DNA of 64,000 nt from Aphelocoma coerulescens. Taxonomy: Eukaryota > Chordata > Aves > Passeriformes > Corvidae. A program made the position numbers and the translations under genes. Of the stretch, positions 25,701 through 40,345 are shown piece after piece. Position 1 is the first letter of the stretch. Each line of letters starts with the position of its first letter. Below the pieces are notes generated by a model. The model was not told the DNA's origin and made no database searches. It saw only the letters and a list, made by a program, of their open reading frames with translations. The stretch is taken from positions 49,370,078 to 49,434,077 of the forward strand of contig NC_091014.1 of assembly GCF_041296385.1 (NCBI RefSeq), written 5' to 3'.

Positions 25701-28700
25701 CAACTAAGAAAACAAAAAGCCAGATTCTTTTTGAACATACTCAAGCTTCTATCTCTCTCTGCCTTCCAATCTTGTTGCAGAAAGACTGGTGTTACAGATT
25801 TCCTGGGAAACTTGCCTCTGACCTCAGTGGCGCAAAGTTTCATATTCCATCTCTTTTGCTCTTCTATACAGATAGGGAATTTTGTCTTCCCTATTTGCTT
25901 TTGAGATGTTCTTATTCCTCCCACAACTGTCAAAAGGCAGGGAAAGGACATATTTCTGAAATGCCCTCATGGCCCACAACCTCCCATTCTGGTCAAAGAA
26001 AAGAAAAGCTGCAGGAACTGGCTGCATCCATCTGACACTCAGTGGGGGGTGGGACAAGATGCCTTGTGGTGGGTGGCATCTCACATGGGATGAAAGGTGC
26101 AAGGCAGGCCAGGGAGCCAGTGGCCAGGACCCTGCTAGCCAATTTTGAAGGACCATATGTCCGGTGTCTCGCTGACACCTTCCAGCCCTTGCTCAGCCTC
26201 GAAGCAAGAGGGCTGGGCTGGCATTCACCAGTGAGCCTTCCTTTCACTGCTTCTCTGCTTTGTAGAAGATAGTGTCAATATCCCCTCTGGGGTGTCACAC
26301 TTTGAGGAAAGAAGCACCGTTTTCCCAAAGCAGCCTGGAGGGGAAACACTATTCCTGCATTAAAGAAGGTAACTGTCTTCTAATCACATCCTTTCTGCAG
26401 AGCTGATGAGCCAACAGCTGATGAAGCAAAGGAAGACATTTGTCTAAAAGTTCAGTCATTGCCCGACTACCACATTTGTTGAAGCTTCCCTCAAAGCCTC
26501 AGGCACAGAGTAGCTGTCAGCTCCTGGAACAGCTGAATCTCCATCCTGGCAGTCCTTCTGTCCACTCAGCTCTACAAGTACACATCACTAACAGTATCCT
26601 AGGTCTTATGTGTCCTCCCATGCAGCCTGGTTCTTCTTTTGCCTTTTCCCATTATTTAATGAGCTCTTGGATTTGACAGCTATTATCCCTAAACAGATGT
26701 CAATACACACACAAATCTGATGTGGAGAAAGTATCAGGATATTGTCGTATTCAATAAGAAATAAATGAAATGTCTCGAGTCACTTTGTTGTCATTAATAT
26801 TGGCAAGAAAATGTTAATAGCAAGAATTTATATGGTGATTTTGCTGCTTTTTCAAGTCAGTCTATCTAACATCAAGCTGACTTCATGGCACCATAAAAGT
26901 TACCACACTGAAAAATTCCAGTCTCATTTTACATACTGTTTCACAGTGTCTCTGGATCACTTCTGTGTTTGGTGAGGATGTCCTACAGAGTGCTTCCCTC
27001 TAAGAAAATCTTCCTAGCACCTCTTAGAATATTTATACAGGGACATTAATATCTCAAAGCCACTTCAATTTTTGAAATTCCACAGGAAATACAGTTCTCA
27101 TATGCAAAAACCTCTTGTAAGCTTAAAGTGCCCTCCTTCTTTCTGTCCTAAAGTCACCCCTAAGTTTTACTTGTGGAATTATTGTTCTTCAGTGTTTTCT
27201 GAATTTCCTTAATTTCATTTTCTTCCTGAGAGCTGACTGTGTGCTTCTGTGGGGAGAGTATTTTAGAACTGTCTTCTGTGATGACAAGGAGAAAATTACT
27301 AATTTGTTTGACTTGCCACAAATAGTGGGGAAAATTTTACATTTTTAATTCAGGAGAAGTCCTGATTACTTCCATAAGAGGTTTGCTAAAAATGTTAAAT
27401 TAAAGGTACCATTTCTAGAATTCTGCTTAATCTGAGCCCACCACAACATACTTGACAAAAAAGCTTGATGCTGAAGACTTAGACCTGCATGATTAGCTTC
27501 AAACATATGCACTGTTAATTCAGAAACCATTCAATACCTGAAGGGGTACAGTGCGACAACTCTAGTTGTGATTTGGGTCAATATGTAATCTGTCCTGAGT
27601 CAAGGCCTCAAAATAAAAGATTCCATTGTTATCCAGAGATGGGAACACTGATGTTTTTGAAAGAGAAAAGAGAGTCATTTGAATCTTCTGTTACTTCAGT
27701 AGCACCAAGTATTCCCATGTCCCTCCCAAAGGGGTCCTATCTAATTTGGGGAGGGCATTTAGACTAAAATGTTTATAGGTGAACACTATTTACCTGTTCC
27801 ATATACACAGTGTGTTAACGTGAATTCCTTGGGCCAGATTTGGATGCATGGCTACAGCTGTATATTATGAACTATGGCTTGAACTCACTCATTTCAATAA
27901 AATCATTAACTTAAAAAAGCCAGGCTCTGGGTATTTTGAGCAGGTTATGTAAGTGGCTGTTGAGTGCTATTGAGACTTACCCTTTCTGTATGACTGACCT
28001 ACTGCATTAGCCAAGAAGCTGAGCTCTGAGGCTGTCAGCAGATGCTTGTTAACAAAATTCCTTTATGATATACCCTGTTAAACATATTTTGGTAAAATGT
28101 CCAGGGTTTTAACAATCTGCTTTCATTTCTTGAGTACATAATTATTTTTTAAATATTTCCCTTTTTAAATAATTTACTTAAATATATCCAAACTGATGAA
28201 AGTCCTGTCAAAACAAATATTCACACTGAGATTACTAACACCTGAAGCAATAGTTCCTTAGAGAAATGGTGACCTTATTAACAAATTTCAGTGACGTAAA
28301 TGTGCTACTGCTAGGACTAGGTTACGTCATTTTCTCAGAACGGTCTAGGCAATGTAAGTCTAATTTATTTTCTGCCTCACTGCCTGGCTGTACCTCGGTT
28401 TGGTGTTATGACATACTTTTCTGGCATGACACTGTTTATGATCAAAAACTGGAAGCGCCAAGTTTGAAAAAGTTTGATCAAATATAGATTCACCTTCTGA
28501 ATTTAGCTGTACACAGCAGCAAAGAAAAAGAAGTGGTGTACTTCCCAGACAGAAGCTTGTGTACAGTGTGAGAGTGCCTGTCAGCATCAGAGAAGTAAAA
28601 TATAAGAGAACTTTAATTCTCTAAGAGAGACATTCCAGTGTTAGTGTACACATTGTAAGACTAAACTGAGAATGCTTGAAAGTGGAAGTGATCTTCAGGT

Positions 28701-31700
28701 GTAGTTCTAATCTTAGCTCTCTTCCACAGCAATACCAGGCTTTCAGTCCTCCCCTCTGTGTACCTTTTTATCTGTTACACAAAAAGTGCTAGGAGCATTC
28801 TCTATGGTCTGTAAAAGTAAAGCAAAGCATTCAAAGGTTGTGCCAATATAGGAATGAGATTGGATTTTTCCCATATAGAGCTATTCTGAATTCTCTGAGG
28901 GCAGGTATAAAAAGCTTGTTGCTCAAAACCAGTGGCAGAGTAGAAAGTGTATCCATTCCTGGATGATTGGAGCATCAAGAAATATAAGAGAAAATCGTCT
29001 TCCAGAGGAGCCGATTTCCTCAGACCCAGTAAACACCATACTAAATTGACCCAGGCAGGGAAGAATGAACTGTAAACATGATTCCCACAATTACCACTCA
29101 TACCTGCACTGAAACAAGAAACAAAGATTTGTGGATAATTTCTTTTGCACGGTGATTTTCTGTGTGCTGGCCTGGCATACGGCATACCTGTCAGGTATGT
29201 GCTGGTCGGCAATAGATAACAAGAGCAGGTGTATGAAGAGAAAGGAGGCTTTTGCAACATGGTGAGTGAAGCAAAGTAAATAATATCATTGGTGATGTTT
29301 TGATTTTTCACAATGAATACTTCTAATGATCAGGATTCTTCAACTTTCTTACCTCATATTGTCTTCCAATGTTACTTTTTTTTTAAAGAGTAAAAAACCC
29401 CAAGTGGATGGATATGCCACCTTAATTCTCTAAGCATTCAGCTCTTTCGTTTTGAGCAGTGTTGGTCAGCTCTAATTTGCCAGCCAAGTCACCCGATTTA
29501 TGCTGTGCTTGTTTCCTAGCTGAATTCAGGTGTGAGTGCTCCCAGCATGAATACTGACAGATGAATGTAAAAAATTGCTTCCTCAGAACACCTGCACCTG
29601 TCACTGTGTTACTTGTCACTAGATTTTCACTTTCTGAAAATGTTCAGAAATGTTATGTGAATTTCACTGCAAGCAAATACAAGGAAAGAAGGGTGAATTC
29701 AGCTGGAGGAACTTCACTTTCCATTTTACCCAGTAAGCCTTACACATCCAGCCTGTGTTTTTCTGGGGGTCTTGAATTTAACAGGAAGTTTCAGAGAAGA
29801 GACACTGCAAAGTGTGGCAGAAAAAAAGTTTTACACATTTTAACACCTGTGTCCACAGACCTGAACCAAATAAACACCCTGCTTAAGTTATCTGAAATGG
29901 GAACAAAACGTCTCTTTTTGCTGCTCATTGTGGTCCCAATATGTGAAAGAGGAATGGTCTTTACTGAGAATTTCAGAGTTGAGGCCAAGATTGAGTTTAT
30001 AATGGAAAACAAGTTTCGACCTTAGCAATGCAGAGCCAGTAGCCTCTCCATAATACAACTGTCAGTTCAATTTCTGTCAGCGACATAAACATGGAATTGA
30101 AATAAGTGTTAGACTAGGATTTGGATGAAAGTTTTAATCAGATGAACACCTGCACTCCAAGTCTTATTAAACCGTTGAGACTGAAATTGTGTATGAAACA
30201 TTGCCATCCAGTGGCTGCTTGTATGATTTCCAACCTGCCACAAAAACATTTGTGGAAGAGAAAAATGTTGCAGATTATGTCATTCCTCTTCTCTTTTACG
30301 AAACCACAGTGGTCTCTGCATTTGCATCACAATTCTAGACAGAAAATTCAAACAGTGATGGACTGAAGTTCCCTGAAGTTTTCGTTTTAGGTAAACATTT
30401 GTTTCTTACAACAATGCATGGTATCAACATTTCTGTCTCAGAAAAAAATTCACTACTGCATCTATAGTGTATCCATCAAAAGAGGAGTTTGCAGCTAAGG
30501 GATGAAAGCCCAAAGGAATGAAACATCAGAGGCCACACAGCCCAGATCCTGAAATCACAAGAAAACATTGCTTTTCTAGCTGAATGACATTGCTCACTCC
30601 CCTTTATGTTATACTGTGCCTTGGGTTTCCTGGTATTTCCTCCTTTCTTGAAAGAACTGCTTCTGATTTTTTTCCTTATAGGGGTTTGAAACTTTTGAAC
30701 GCTGCACATGCTGCCACAGGGAACTAACTTCTGCTTTACCAAAGAAGAGTTAGAGCATGACTGGTAGTGACTTTTTTTCTGCCACCTTGTCACCCACACT
30801 CAGCACTGATCTGACAGGAACAAATTTGGTCTTTACCTCTATTAAGTCCTCTGTCCCTCTGCTACCCTGGGATTTTCAGCTGGCCAGAGCAAGGCACAGC
30901 TGCAGAAACTCAACCAAGGGCTTAATTTCTGCGGAGAACACTGCTGGTTATCAAAAGCATCTGCAGCAGTAGCCACATTTTTTGCAATGGGAGTGCTAAT
31001 CTAAAGGAAATGAGATTGAGTGTAGCTGTATTAGTTATTGCTATGACTCAGTTCTTTTGAGTCATGGCACACACTAGGTGGAAATTAAGAAGCTCTGCTC
31101 CTATTCCAGGTCTATAAACCACTTAGTTCTACTTTGTTATCACCACATTCATCTGATCTCCACCAGGTTGTGTAGATCTGTTTTCTCATCACGGCCTGTT
31201 GCTATGTCTGGAATCCCATGGCAATGAAGTCCTGATCCTCACTAAGGAAAACTGATGCCCACAAGTACAGCCACCATCTCAGCCAGCTGAAAAGCATTCC
31301 TTGTAGCATAGGATTAGAGCTTGTTCCTCAGCTCGACAGAGTTGCAGCATTCAGACGGGATGCTACAAAAGGGCAATAATGAGAATAAACATTTGCTCTC
31401 TCTGTGATACCAGACTGGATTGTATACGGCAGCTAACTTAAAGGTCACACTTATTACTAAAGATAAGAGGGTTAGTACAAAAATGTAATTTATTTTGTTA
31501 ATAATAAAAGTAACTACAGGATTGCAATAGTCAAGCAAGTAAAACAAAGAAATTAGAAGCTTTTAAATAGGCCTGAACTCCCAAACTGTTTCAAGTTTTT
31601 CCTTTTGGAAGTCTGGCCCTGGCTAGACAAGCTCAGGAACAAACTCACAATCCTATTAAATGCTATCTTAACAGAATAAATCAAAAGCACACTAAATAAC

Positions 31701-32189
31701 ATGTAGCTCTGGGACTGATTCATGAAGCATTACGCTGTCTTATAAATATGCCTTATGGACTACTCAGCTATGCATCTAAAGAGTCAAATTCACCAAGCAG
31801 TAACCCATCCGCTCCCACAAAGGAGAGGAACTCATGAGCCTTGCTGTAAATCTACAGAACATCAGAGGATTATAGTATTTAAACAAAACATCAGAGCCTT
31901 TCAGGCTCTCTGCTTTCTTTGCTTTGCTAATTAACTTTTATGTAACTCATTGTATTACCTAGCTGCAACAGGGAGCTGGCACACTAATCCATCTGCAAGG
32001 TGACCCCTGTTGTGTGCTATGCAGATTGGGATATTGATATGCTGTTGTGGACTGCAAGACATATCTGTTTCTGTCCCTTGCCTGTCATTTGTAGGTACAA
32101 AGGGAGGAATGGCTGAGTGTTTAACCAGAGAGTTTGATCCCACTGTATGCCTAGGCTAATGCAGGGAAGAATAAGGCTGGAATAACCAT
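22800..32189. other. Single-copy DNA, no gene recognised
   Basis: I see no exon, RNA gene or transposon here. Open frames of 145 codons (25055-25492, minus), 169 codons (28802-29311, minus) and 154 codons (29561-30025, plus) exist. They have no recognisable domains, and lengths of this order are expected by chance over 64 kb in six frames. A mildly GC-rich patch lies at 26.03-26.28 kb. Confidence 0.6.
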
Positions 32190-32330
32190 CCTCACTTAGA
32201 CATTATGGTGATTGGCTTCGATGCCATGCCTACGATTGATCTGTGAGCTGAGAGATTTAGTCAAATCAAAGCTCTAAATAGATACAGCTTTTGTGATTGT
32301 TAATTTTAAGGCCAGATTCAGTGCTTTTTA
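32190..32330. promoter_or_regulatory. Candidate regulatory element with TCF/LEF word
   Basis: Complex, repeat-free sequence with a TCF/LEF-type word ATCAAAG at 32265-32271 and a nearby CGATTGAT. It is suggestive only; without alignment I cannot tell conserved from neutral sequence. Confidence 0.15.
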
Positions 32331-35300
32331 GCTCCAGGGCTTATCTTTGCTCTCTCTGCATTTGACTCTATATCATCAAAGTCCCTTTGGGAGCTGTGAT
32401 TTACTGCAGTCAGACTCACTGCAGTTATGGAAGCCCACAGAAAAGATCAACACTTTTTCTTAAGTCCTCTGGACTTATTGTAAAAGCATCTGAAATGATG
32501 ATCACTATAAATATTTTTCAGTGGGATTTGCTCTGCCATGAAAAAAAAAGCAGGTGTTAAAGTTATTAGAAGTACGTCAAAAGTTTGCCACTTAATACCA
32601 GCCTAGAGGTATGTTTACCAATGATAACACCAAAAATGAGGAAAAGAAGTTCTGCAGGAATTACAATTTGTCAGGTTATTTCAGAAAGTTTGGGGAAAAC
32701 CAATTTTTGAGAAGGCTGTATGAAAGCAGTATTTCAGCAGTCAGACTCTCTAAATCCAAAATGTAGGAAACCTTTCTTGCATGAAATAGTGTGTTTCAGT
32801 TTCTAGTGATATCTTTTAAAGAGTCAGTCAAAGATTATAGAGTTTACTTGCCCTGGGATCACCAGTGACAGCAGAAGTCTGGACAATGACTTGTAAAAAG
32901 TCATCTTTCACCTGCTCAGATCCTGGGCAGAACCAAGACATTCCTGCCATTTCCAACACACCATTTAAAATATTCACCTGGACATCTTCCTTGTTTGTGC
33001 AGCATCCCACCTTTGTACCTGCCAAGGAAACAGGAGTAGTAACAGATTTGAGAGCCTGTTTATCATTACATACAGATTATTCTGAGATATGCATTATGCC
33101 CCATCAAAACAGTACTGCATATTCTTCTGTCCCCAGCTCAAAAAAACCCACCACACCTACTTCATTAATTCAAAAAGAGCTGTGCACAGATTTCTAGTCA
33201 TGAGTTTTGCTACTGCAATTGCTACAGTGGTCTTTTGAGAGGCCCAAGTTTTGTAAACTATTGGAGTCGGGGGAAGGGAGTTAAAAGACAGAGAGATGCA
33301 AATTAATTCTCTGGAATGTTTTGAAGTGGGGTTTGAGTGTAGATTTCCAAGAATGTGCTCTTTTAGAGAAAGAAGTGATTTTTGCTGAGAGCAGTTAGTG
33401 ATACTGATTTACTGAAGTTGATACTGACTAAGCTGCCTGGTTACAGTCCCAGGCACAGAATTATTTGCCTTCCAGGCTGCCAAAATTAAGTCCTTCAACG
33501 CATCTCTCTTTACTTCAGACACAGTCCAGGAGGTAGGAAAAGAGATGCAGACTTTCAAAAAGAAGTCAAGACACAAACAAACTGGGAAAACAATGATTAC
33601 ATTCATTAGCAGTTCCAATTTTCACAGGTTTGTTCCAGATGGCACAAGTCCATGTCCAGGTCCCATGAAAGAGAATAGAGAGGAGTATTGCTGTTTCTCA
33701 GAGAGAAGTGGGATGTCATGCAAGCAGTTCTTTGTAGGTGGTGTTTATCATGGGAACTGACCTGGTAGATTGAAAAACCTGTAGCTTGATTTTTTCCTGA
33801 TGCTTAACCAAAGTAGTGTTTGCTGAAATTTTGGCTGCCATTTTCCTTGGCTTGTGGTGATAAGCAGTGAGAACAATTGATCACTGTCCTCTTTCTTTAT
33901 TATAATCTTTTAAATTTTACTGAGTTGAAAAGTTATCAGCATTACCTCTCCCCAGTCATAGTTATTTCTCTTCCAAAAGCAACAAATCCTTTCCTCTTTT
34001 ATTTGTCACAAATAACACTTTTTAAATGCCTCTGACTATTCTCATTGCTCTTTTTGGGCATGTCTTCCTTTTAATGTCTGATGCTTTGACCTCTCTAGAT
34101 AATGTCATCCCAGCACTGCAAAGAGCAAATTCTGCTCAGTTCAGTGACACTCTTGCTAATACTTCTCAGAGGGAGATTGATTTTCTATATCACAGTATCT
34201 CACTCACTGGCTTTTTTTTCAGTTTGTGACCCAGTGTAAGCACCAGGCCCTGTTCTGCAGCTCTTCTACCTTGCCAGGCATTGGATATTTTGTGCTTGAT
34301 TTCATCTTATTATCATCTTCTACATTAACTTCTACTAAACTTCACTTTGTTGACTTTAGATCATCAGTTTCTCCATCAAGGTTGGCTCCGCATTTGGTAC
34401 AAAGCCAACAATTACAGTTACCTGTAGAGATTCTGCTGCTCAGCAAGTGTCTCAGCAAAGCAGAACCAAAGCTGGAGCTGGGCTCTCCAGGATTGGAGTC
34501 CCTCATTAAGGAAGGTTTCTCAGGAGCATGTAGAGGAGAAATAGCAGCAATGTTAGAGATGTAACACTCTATGACTCTGTTTGTTTTCTTTCATTATAGC
34601 TCTAAGAGTAAAAAAACAAAAGGAAAACCACACAAACCCCACCTTCATTCTTCTGCTGGTAATGTCCCTCAAGTGTTTTGGTCTTTCAGATATTCACACC
34701 TACCTGTAAACAAAGGACTGGGTCCCATACGTGCTCAGCTGGTCACAGCTGAACTGACCCCTTTTATCTGGCAGCTTTCTGAAAGCAGCTCACACACTAA
34801 TGGGAGAGAATGTCATAGCCCAGGAAAGTCATTCTAGCTCAATGCTGCCAGCTCTTGACAGTACACTTTATTCTACTAACTAGAACAGATTGCTTTTAAA
34901 ACACAACTGTTGTTAAGACCTGTAGATACCAAATTAGACCTAATGTACAACGGCTTTTAAAAGTGTTAAAAGCGGTTAAAACCAGAAGATGCAAAAATTA
35001 AAAGTAACGCCAATGCCTGCATTCACCAGATCCTTGGATTCTAGGAGAATGGAGCTTCCATCAAGGACCAATAATGGAGAAAAGATATTCTTGAACTTTT
35101 TGAAAAGACACAAGTTGAATAATATTATTGTAATAGGCAGGAATCAGTCTAAATTGCTGTCCCAGTGGCCAAGTGGTGCTGCTGGTAAAATGCTTGCCTA
35201 GATACCCTTGTCACAGCAGATGACATGAATATTTCACAGCGCTGAAAGGAATGTTCTGTTTCTCCACCCCCCACTGAAAAACAAAGACACCGTTTACTGA

Positions 35301-35487
35301 AGTACTTAATATATTTGAAGTACACTCACTCAAGACTAAAGAGAAGCTGTTCTGATTCATCCTAACTTCCTTATATTTTCTTTAATAATAGCTACCTTCA
35401 AGCATATCCTGTATATAAGAACTTGAGCCAAGTGTGTTTAACCAAGTGGGCCTTCATTTTATGAAGACCATTTATAAAGAAAAAGTT
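32331..35487. other. Single-copy DNA, no gene recognised
   Basis: Unique AT-rich sequence with only short unrecognisable open frames. Confidence 0.6.
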
Positions 35488-35508
35488 TATATATATATAT
35501 ATATATAC

Positions 35509-35551
<43 letters not shown>
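35488..35551. repeat. (AT)n microsatellite
   Basis: About 31 AT dinucleotides are interrupted by two ACAT units, giving blocks of nearly pure TA/AT. Length variation between individuals is likely. Confidence 0.95.
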
Positions 35552-35552
<1 letters not shown>

Positions 35553-38500
35553 CTTTTCATTTATAAACTGGGTTACACTGGCCCAAGATCCTACAAGTGA
35601 AAAACTATCCAGAACTGCATTTTACTTTATTACAGAGAACACCCCAGGCATAGGCAGGGGATTTCTCACACTATCTCTGTTTCTCTTGACTTCTTTTCAT
35701 TCACTGTCCAGAACAGACAGTAAAGTATTCACACATAATACCATTCTACTTTTAATTTCCTATAGCTTGCTTTGGAGCCTGGCTCTTGTTTGGATCTTAG
35801 ACTGAATTCTCTGTAGCTGATAACAATTGAAATTCCAGTCCAGCCAAAGGAGAATACCTACTTTGCTGCAGCCAGGGTTTTAATATGCCCCATGAAACAA
35901 GGACTCAGACACTTCTTGATATGCCTGCTTTGCACACACACAATCACTGCTTCTAGTTAGAATGTGTATCAAGAATGGTATGAATTCTATTTTATGGATC
36001 AATCATTACTAAAAAAAATTACACAGCATTAGGCAGCAGCCACTTTCAAAAATGTCATTATCACAACTGCTGGATTAATCTAAAAAGGAATACCAACGCA
36101 TTTCATTTGTATTAAGGGGGAGTAGGCTGCAGGCTGTGATTTCAAAAATCAACTTTTTTATACACAGAAATAAAACAAATGTATTAAAATGCAGTGACTT
36201 GTTACAAAACAGCCTCTCAAAGTTCTGGTGACATGTCATTAACACCACCAATGGACAAGAAGAGCTTGGTCAGTGGTCCTTTCCAGCCATCTGTACCCCT
36301 TCAGTCAATACACTGGGACCAGCAGCTGTGGCAAACAACTCCTGAAAAATTACTGTGCAGGTTCAAATATGCCAAAAGGTGTATATGCAGTGCATGGGGA
36401 GTTTCATTCTCATAGATCTGTGTTACAGCTTTCTAGGAGATTCTTGCCCACAGGTGAGGCAACAGCAGCAGCTGTGTGGTGGCTCTCAGCCATTTCACTT
36501 CGGATTCTGGTACAGCAGCTTAAACTACTATCACTGAACTCAAACTGTGCAAACTGATGTATCAGGCTTTAAACCAGCTGGGAAGCCACAACATACCAAA
36601 TCCTGAGCTACACTGTCCACTGCACTGGCTACAGCAGTTCCCACATCACACGGGCAAGGCAGACAGCCCCAGGCAACGCTTCTGGAACAACTGCAACAGC
36701 TTCGTCTGCCATGGCACTGATAACACTTCATGCTTTAGACTCCTGTGCTGTTTTGGTGGTGAGAGATAGCAGAGGCTATAGGGTGGATGGAATGGAGGTC
36801 AGGTTGAAGGTGAGCTAAATTAGTGTAGTTATATTCCTACCAGCAGTTCAGTGTGAAACATTGTTTTTTCTGTGAAAGCACGGACTCAAACTACACACAA
36901 CTGTGCCCTGCAGATATTTGAATGCTGTCTAGCTTTGATTCATAGGTTAAATATATTACATAACACACAGAATCTGTTATACAAAACCTGAAACAGAACT
37001 GTCTAATTTCACGCATTCCTTTCAGCGTAAATGTGCGAGACACAAAAAATGTCATTCCCAAACTTACTGGGATATGAGATAAACCTAAAGATACATTTAG
37101 GCCATGACTGTGCAAAATAAGTCTATTTTCTGCTGCAAATGTGGTTAGACATGCATTAAATATATGTGATATTGTTAGATATGTTCTGTATGTTAATAAG
37201 CCAGGCAATAACAGACTAGCAGAGAATCTACCATTCTCTGCAGCTGGAAGAACTTTCATTTCATTGCAGTTTGGTCTGATTTCACATTTGTTTTCCTAGC
37301 TCCTATGGTTGCCCTCTTTGCCTTGGCAAAAAGTCACCTACTGATTACTCATTGTGAAATAAACAGTATCTCTCTCTGAGGAGAGAAATGTACACAATGT
37401 GCAGTAGATGCAAATTGTGCAGACTGAAAGAAAATGGTTTAAAACACAGTCACTGGAAAAAGAAAGTAAAAGCAGTCCTGGAATTTAAACTGTTCATGGA
37501 GAAAAACGTATGTGGTTTTGGGGAGCCTACTCAATAATAAATGTAGAGGACAGTAAACAAGAACTTGTTAGTGGATTTGTCTTTCCACCTGCAAAATAAA
37601 CTGAAAAATTCTAATTTTAAAAATGCAGCTCAAAAATTAATGTTCAAAGATCAAAGACAAACCAAGAAAATGTTACTTTTCAGTGTCATATGAGGAGTTC
37701 TAACAGTAGCAAAAGGGTAAAAAACGTATAAATATAAAAAGCCTGTAACAGAAAGTAGAGGAAAATGCACTCATAAAACAAAATTGTCTATGTTCCTGTA
37801 TCCATACCAGTATCAGAGGCAAATGTTGTTTGTCTTCAGCTATATACTGAAATTAAATCCTAGAAGGAAGTAGACTGAGCAGAATTGTTTCATTAGTATC
37901 ACTGTATATATTTTTCCAGACAGACTAATAACAGCCCCTACTTCTTCAGCAGCCTAGCTAAATCTGTACAGAGCTCTGAGGAAAAGTTCAAGTTATTTTA
38001 AGCTGCAAGGATGAAGGTTTAAAGGTGGTCCCTTAGGCAGTAAGCAATCTCCATCACAAAACTGTCTTACAATTTCTGTCCAGAACTCTCAGCTGCACAG
38101 TGCCACAGAAGCTGGACGTGCTGCTAAGGGTACATCATGTCAGCAAAATTCATGGCCACTAATTGTATTACTGGTGTTCCTGTAATTACTTCTGCCCTAC
38201 TGTGGTAGTGCCTGTAGCCTCAGGATCTCATTACCTTCACTATTGTATAAGAATATGAAAATTAGATGGTCAGGTGTTTACATCATGTTAATGGAGGCAG
38301 TGGCACAGGGTGCAACGAAACAGGTAGGTGGTAGTGCTCACTGATATAAAAGGTATGCACAGAACACTGGATGTCATCTCAATCTTGGGATTTGCAGCAA
38401 AGAAATTTGGAGTGTAGATTGTGGGGTAGAAGTTTAAACAAAGTACCTTTGGACAGCAAATTACCTAATGTAGCAAAATATTTATTTCTATTATAGTGAG

Positions 38501-39673
38501 CTCATATATCAAAACAAATGTTTAATTTCAGTGATTAAAACAGTAAGGTGCACATCTGTTTACCCCACCTACAGAATTATATTGAGATAAAACACAAGGG
38601 TCTATATTTTCCATATTAGCCTTTGTCAGATCCATAAAAAGCAGACTTTACCAAGTTCAGTCAGCATGCCCTTCACATGACTAATTTCACCTTTCTACAG
38701 TAGGGTGACAAAATGTGGCAGCTGACAATACTTCTCTATTTTTAGAAATAGATATAAAATTGAGAAAAATCAGCCTTATTGTGGTAAACTTTGCACAAAC
38801 ATAATGTAGATACTCCTTAACACAAAAGGGCATATGAAGAATGTGGAGAAAGCACACAGAAGGCTAAGTGCAGGTTTAGTTAATACCTTTTAAAATACAG
38901 AGCAGGGCTTTCTCCTCCCAGCTCCCAAAAAAGCCTAGTATGCTTTTCATTGCTGTTCCTCCATTTTGCTCTTTTCCTCCATCCTTCTGTAGCCCTGGTT
39001 AAAACAACAGTCATTTTTGACAGTGTGTTTTCCCAGATTCTCCTTTTCCCCTTGGACACATTTACCTTTGAGGATTTGCTGTGTCTGGGATTCCATGTGT
39101 CTGGGTAGACAGAACTGGTGGACACTGTACAAGCTGTGAGCAGGAATCTTAGTGATTCCCCAAAGTGTGAGCCTACCGTGGTGGTCCCTGTGCAACATCC
39201 ACACAGCACAGGTTCAGTGTGTCAGACACGAGTAGAAACAGTACTTGCAAGACTCTCTCTGCCAAGGACATCCCAGGCAGGCACATGACAGTGCTTTATA
39301 ATTTATCCGTTTCTGATAAATTATTGCTTTTTTGCTCCTGTTCCTGATGCTGTGAAGTGCCCGATGCATGTCAGATCAAACGCAGACAGCTGGTGACACT
39401 ATCAGCTCTGATGAACCTTTGTGGGCAGACAGCCCCAGGGACCTGCCGCTCATCCATTTTTAGCCAGGCCAGCACACAGCACTGCCTCCAGTGTGTCCCA
39501 GCTGCCTCCTGCCCCTGGTTACTCCTGCAGCATGTGAAGGGGCCAATCCAGCCTGGTCCCTTTTCAGCCTGATCCCCTTTCAGCCTAACCCCATTTGGCT
39601 CAAAGGTCTGTAAGGCCAGCCTGGGTAAGGCTTGTGTGACTGCACTGCAGGCTCCATTCTTGGTTCACAGTCA
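35552..39673. other. Single-copy DNA, no gene recognised
   Basis: Unique sequence. The short open frames, such as 122 codons at 36891-37259 minus, resemble nothing known. No repeats are recognisable before the CR1 fragment that begins at 39.67 kb. Confidence 0.6.
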
Positions 39674-40195
39674 TATTCATAGAATCACAGAATGATTAAT
39701 GTTGGAAAAGACCCTTAAGGTCACTGAGTCCAACCCTTAACCCAGCACAGCCATGTTCACCACTAAACCATGTCCCCATGTGCTGCATTTATATGTTTTT
39801 TGAACACTGCCAGGGATGGAACACTTTCCAGGACATGGAAACTTTTTTCAATGTCTGATCACTCTGTGAAGGAATTTTTCCTAATGTCCAATCTAAACCT
39901 GTCCTGGTGCAACTTGAGGACATTTCCATTTGTCCTACCACTTGCAATTTAGGAGAAGAAACTGATCTTCACCTCGATACAGTCACCTGAAAGGAGGTTG
40001 TCGAGGGCAATAAGATCCCACCTGTGCCTCCTTTTCTCCAGGCTAAACCACGCCAGCTGCCTCAGCTGTTTCTCATCAAACCTGTGCTCCAGCCACTTCA
40101 TCGGCTCCGCTGACCTGCTCTGGACATACTCTAGCACTTCAGTGTCTGTCTTGTAGAGACAGGCCCAAAATTGAACATGGTGCAGCATTCAAATC
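39674..40195 (-). mobile_element. CR1 LINE 3' fragment
   Basis: The left edge carries the reverse complement of the CR1 tail (ATAGAATCACAGAATG). It is followed by the antisense of the CR1 3' region, including the motif family TTGGAAAAGACCCTTAAGGTCACTGAGTCCAACCC. Reading the minus strand, the right-hand part encodes the end of the CR1 ORF2 protein and the left part is the 3' UTR. It is truncated at its 5' end, as CR1 copies usually are. Many substitutions relative to CR1 sequences that I remember imply an old, inactive copy. Confidence 0.9.
39949..40188 (-). pseudogene. CR1 ORF2 C-terminal remnant
   Basis: The minus-strand frame of about 79 codons matches the last part of CR1 ORF2. It carries a LEH motif, then FSLEKRRHRWDLIAL, and the terminal FS typical of the end of the reverse-transcriptase ORF. 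The catalytic reverse-transcriptase core and the endonuclease domain are absent because the copy is 5'-truncated. It cannot encode a working enzyme. The ATG at its start is incidental. Confidence 0.85.
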
Positions 40196-40345
40196 ACTGC
40201 CAACAGCATCCAGCTTGAGAGGCTTTGTCGTCCTCCCTGTCTCGGATTACATTTCCAAGGCAGGTTTTTATCCCTGTGTCCTGATGCAAGCTACACACTG
40301 CCCACTTCCCTGCTGACACTAAACACCCTCCACACGGTAGCAATT

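Noticed and set aside
28802..29311. 169-codon minus-strand open frame
   Set aside because: No similarity to a known protein family that I can see, and it is not flanked by convincing splice or promoter signals.
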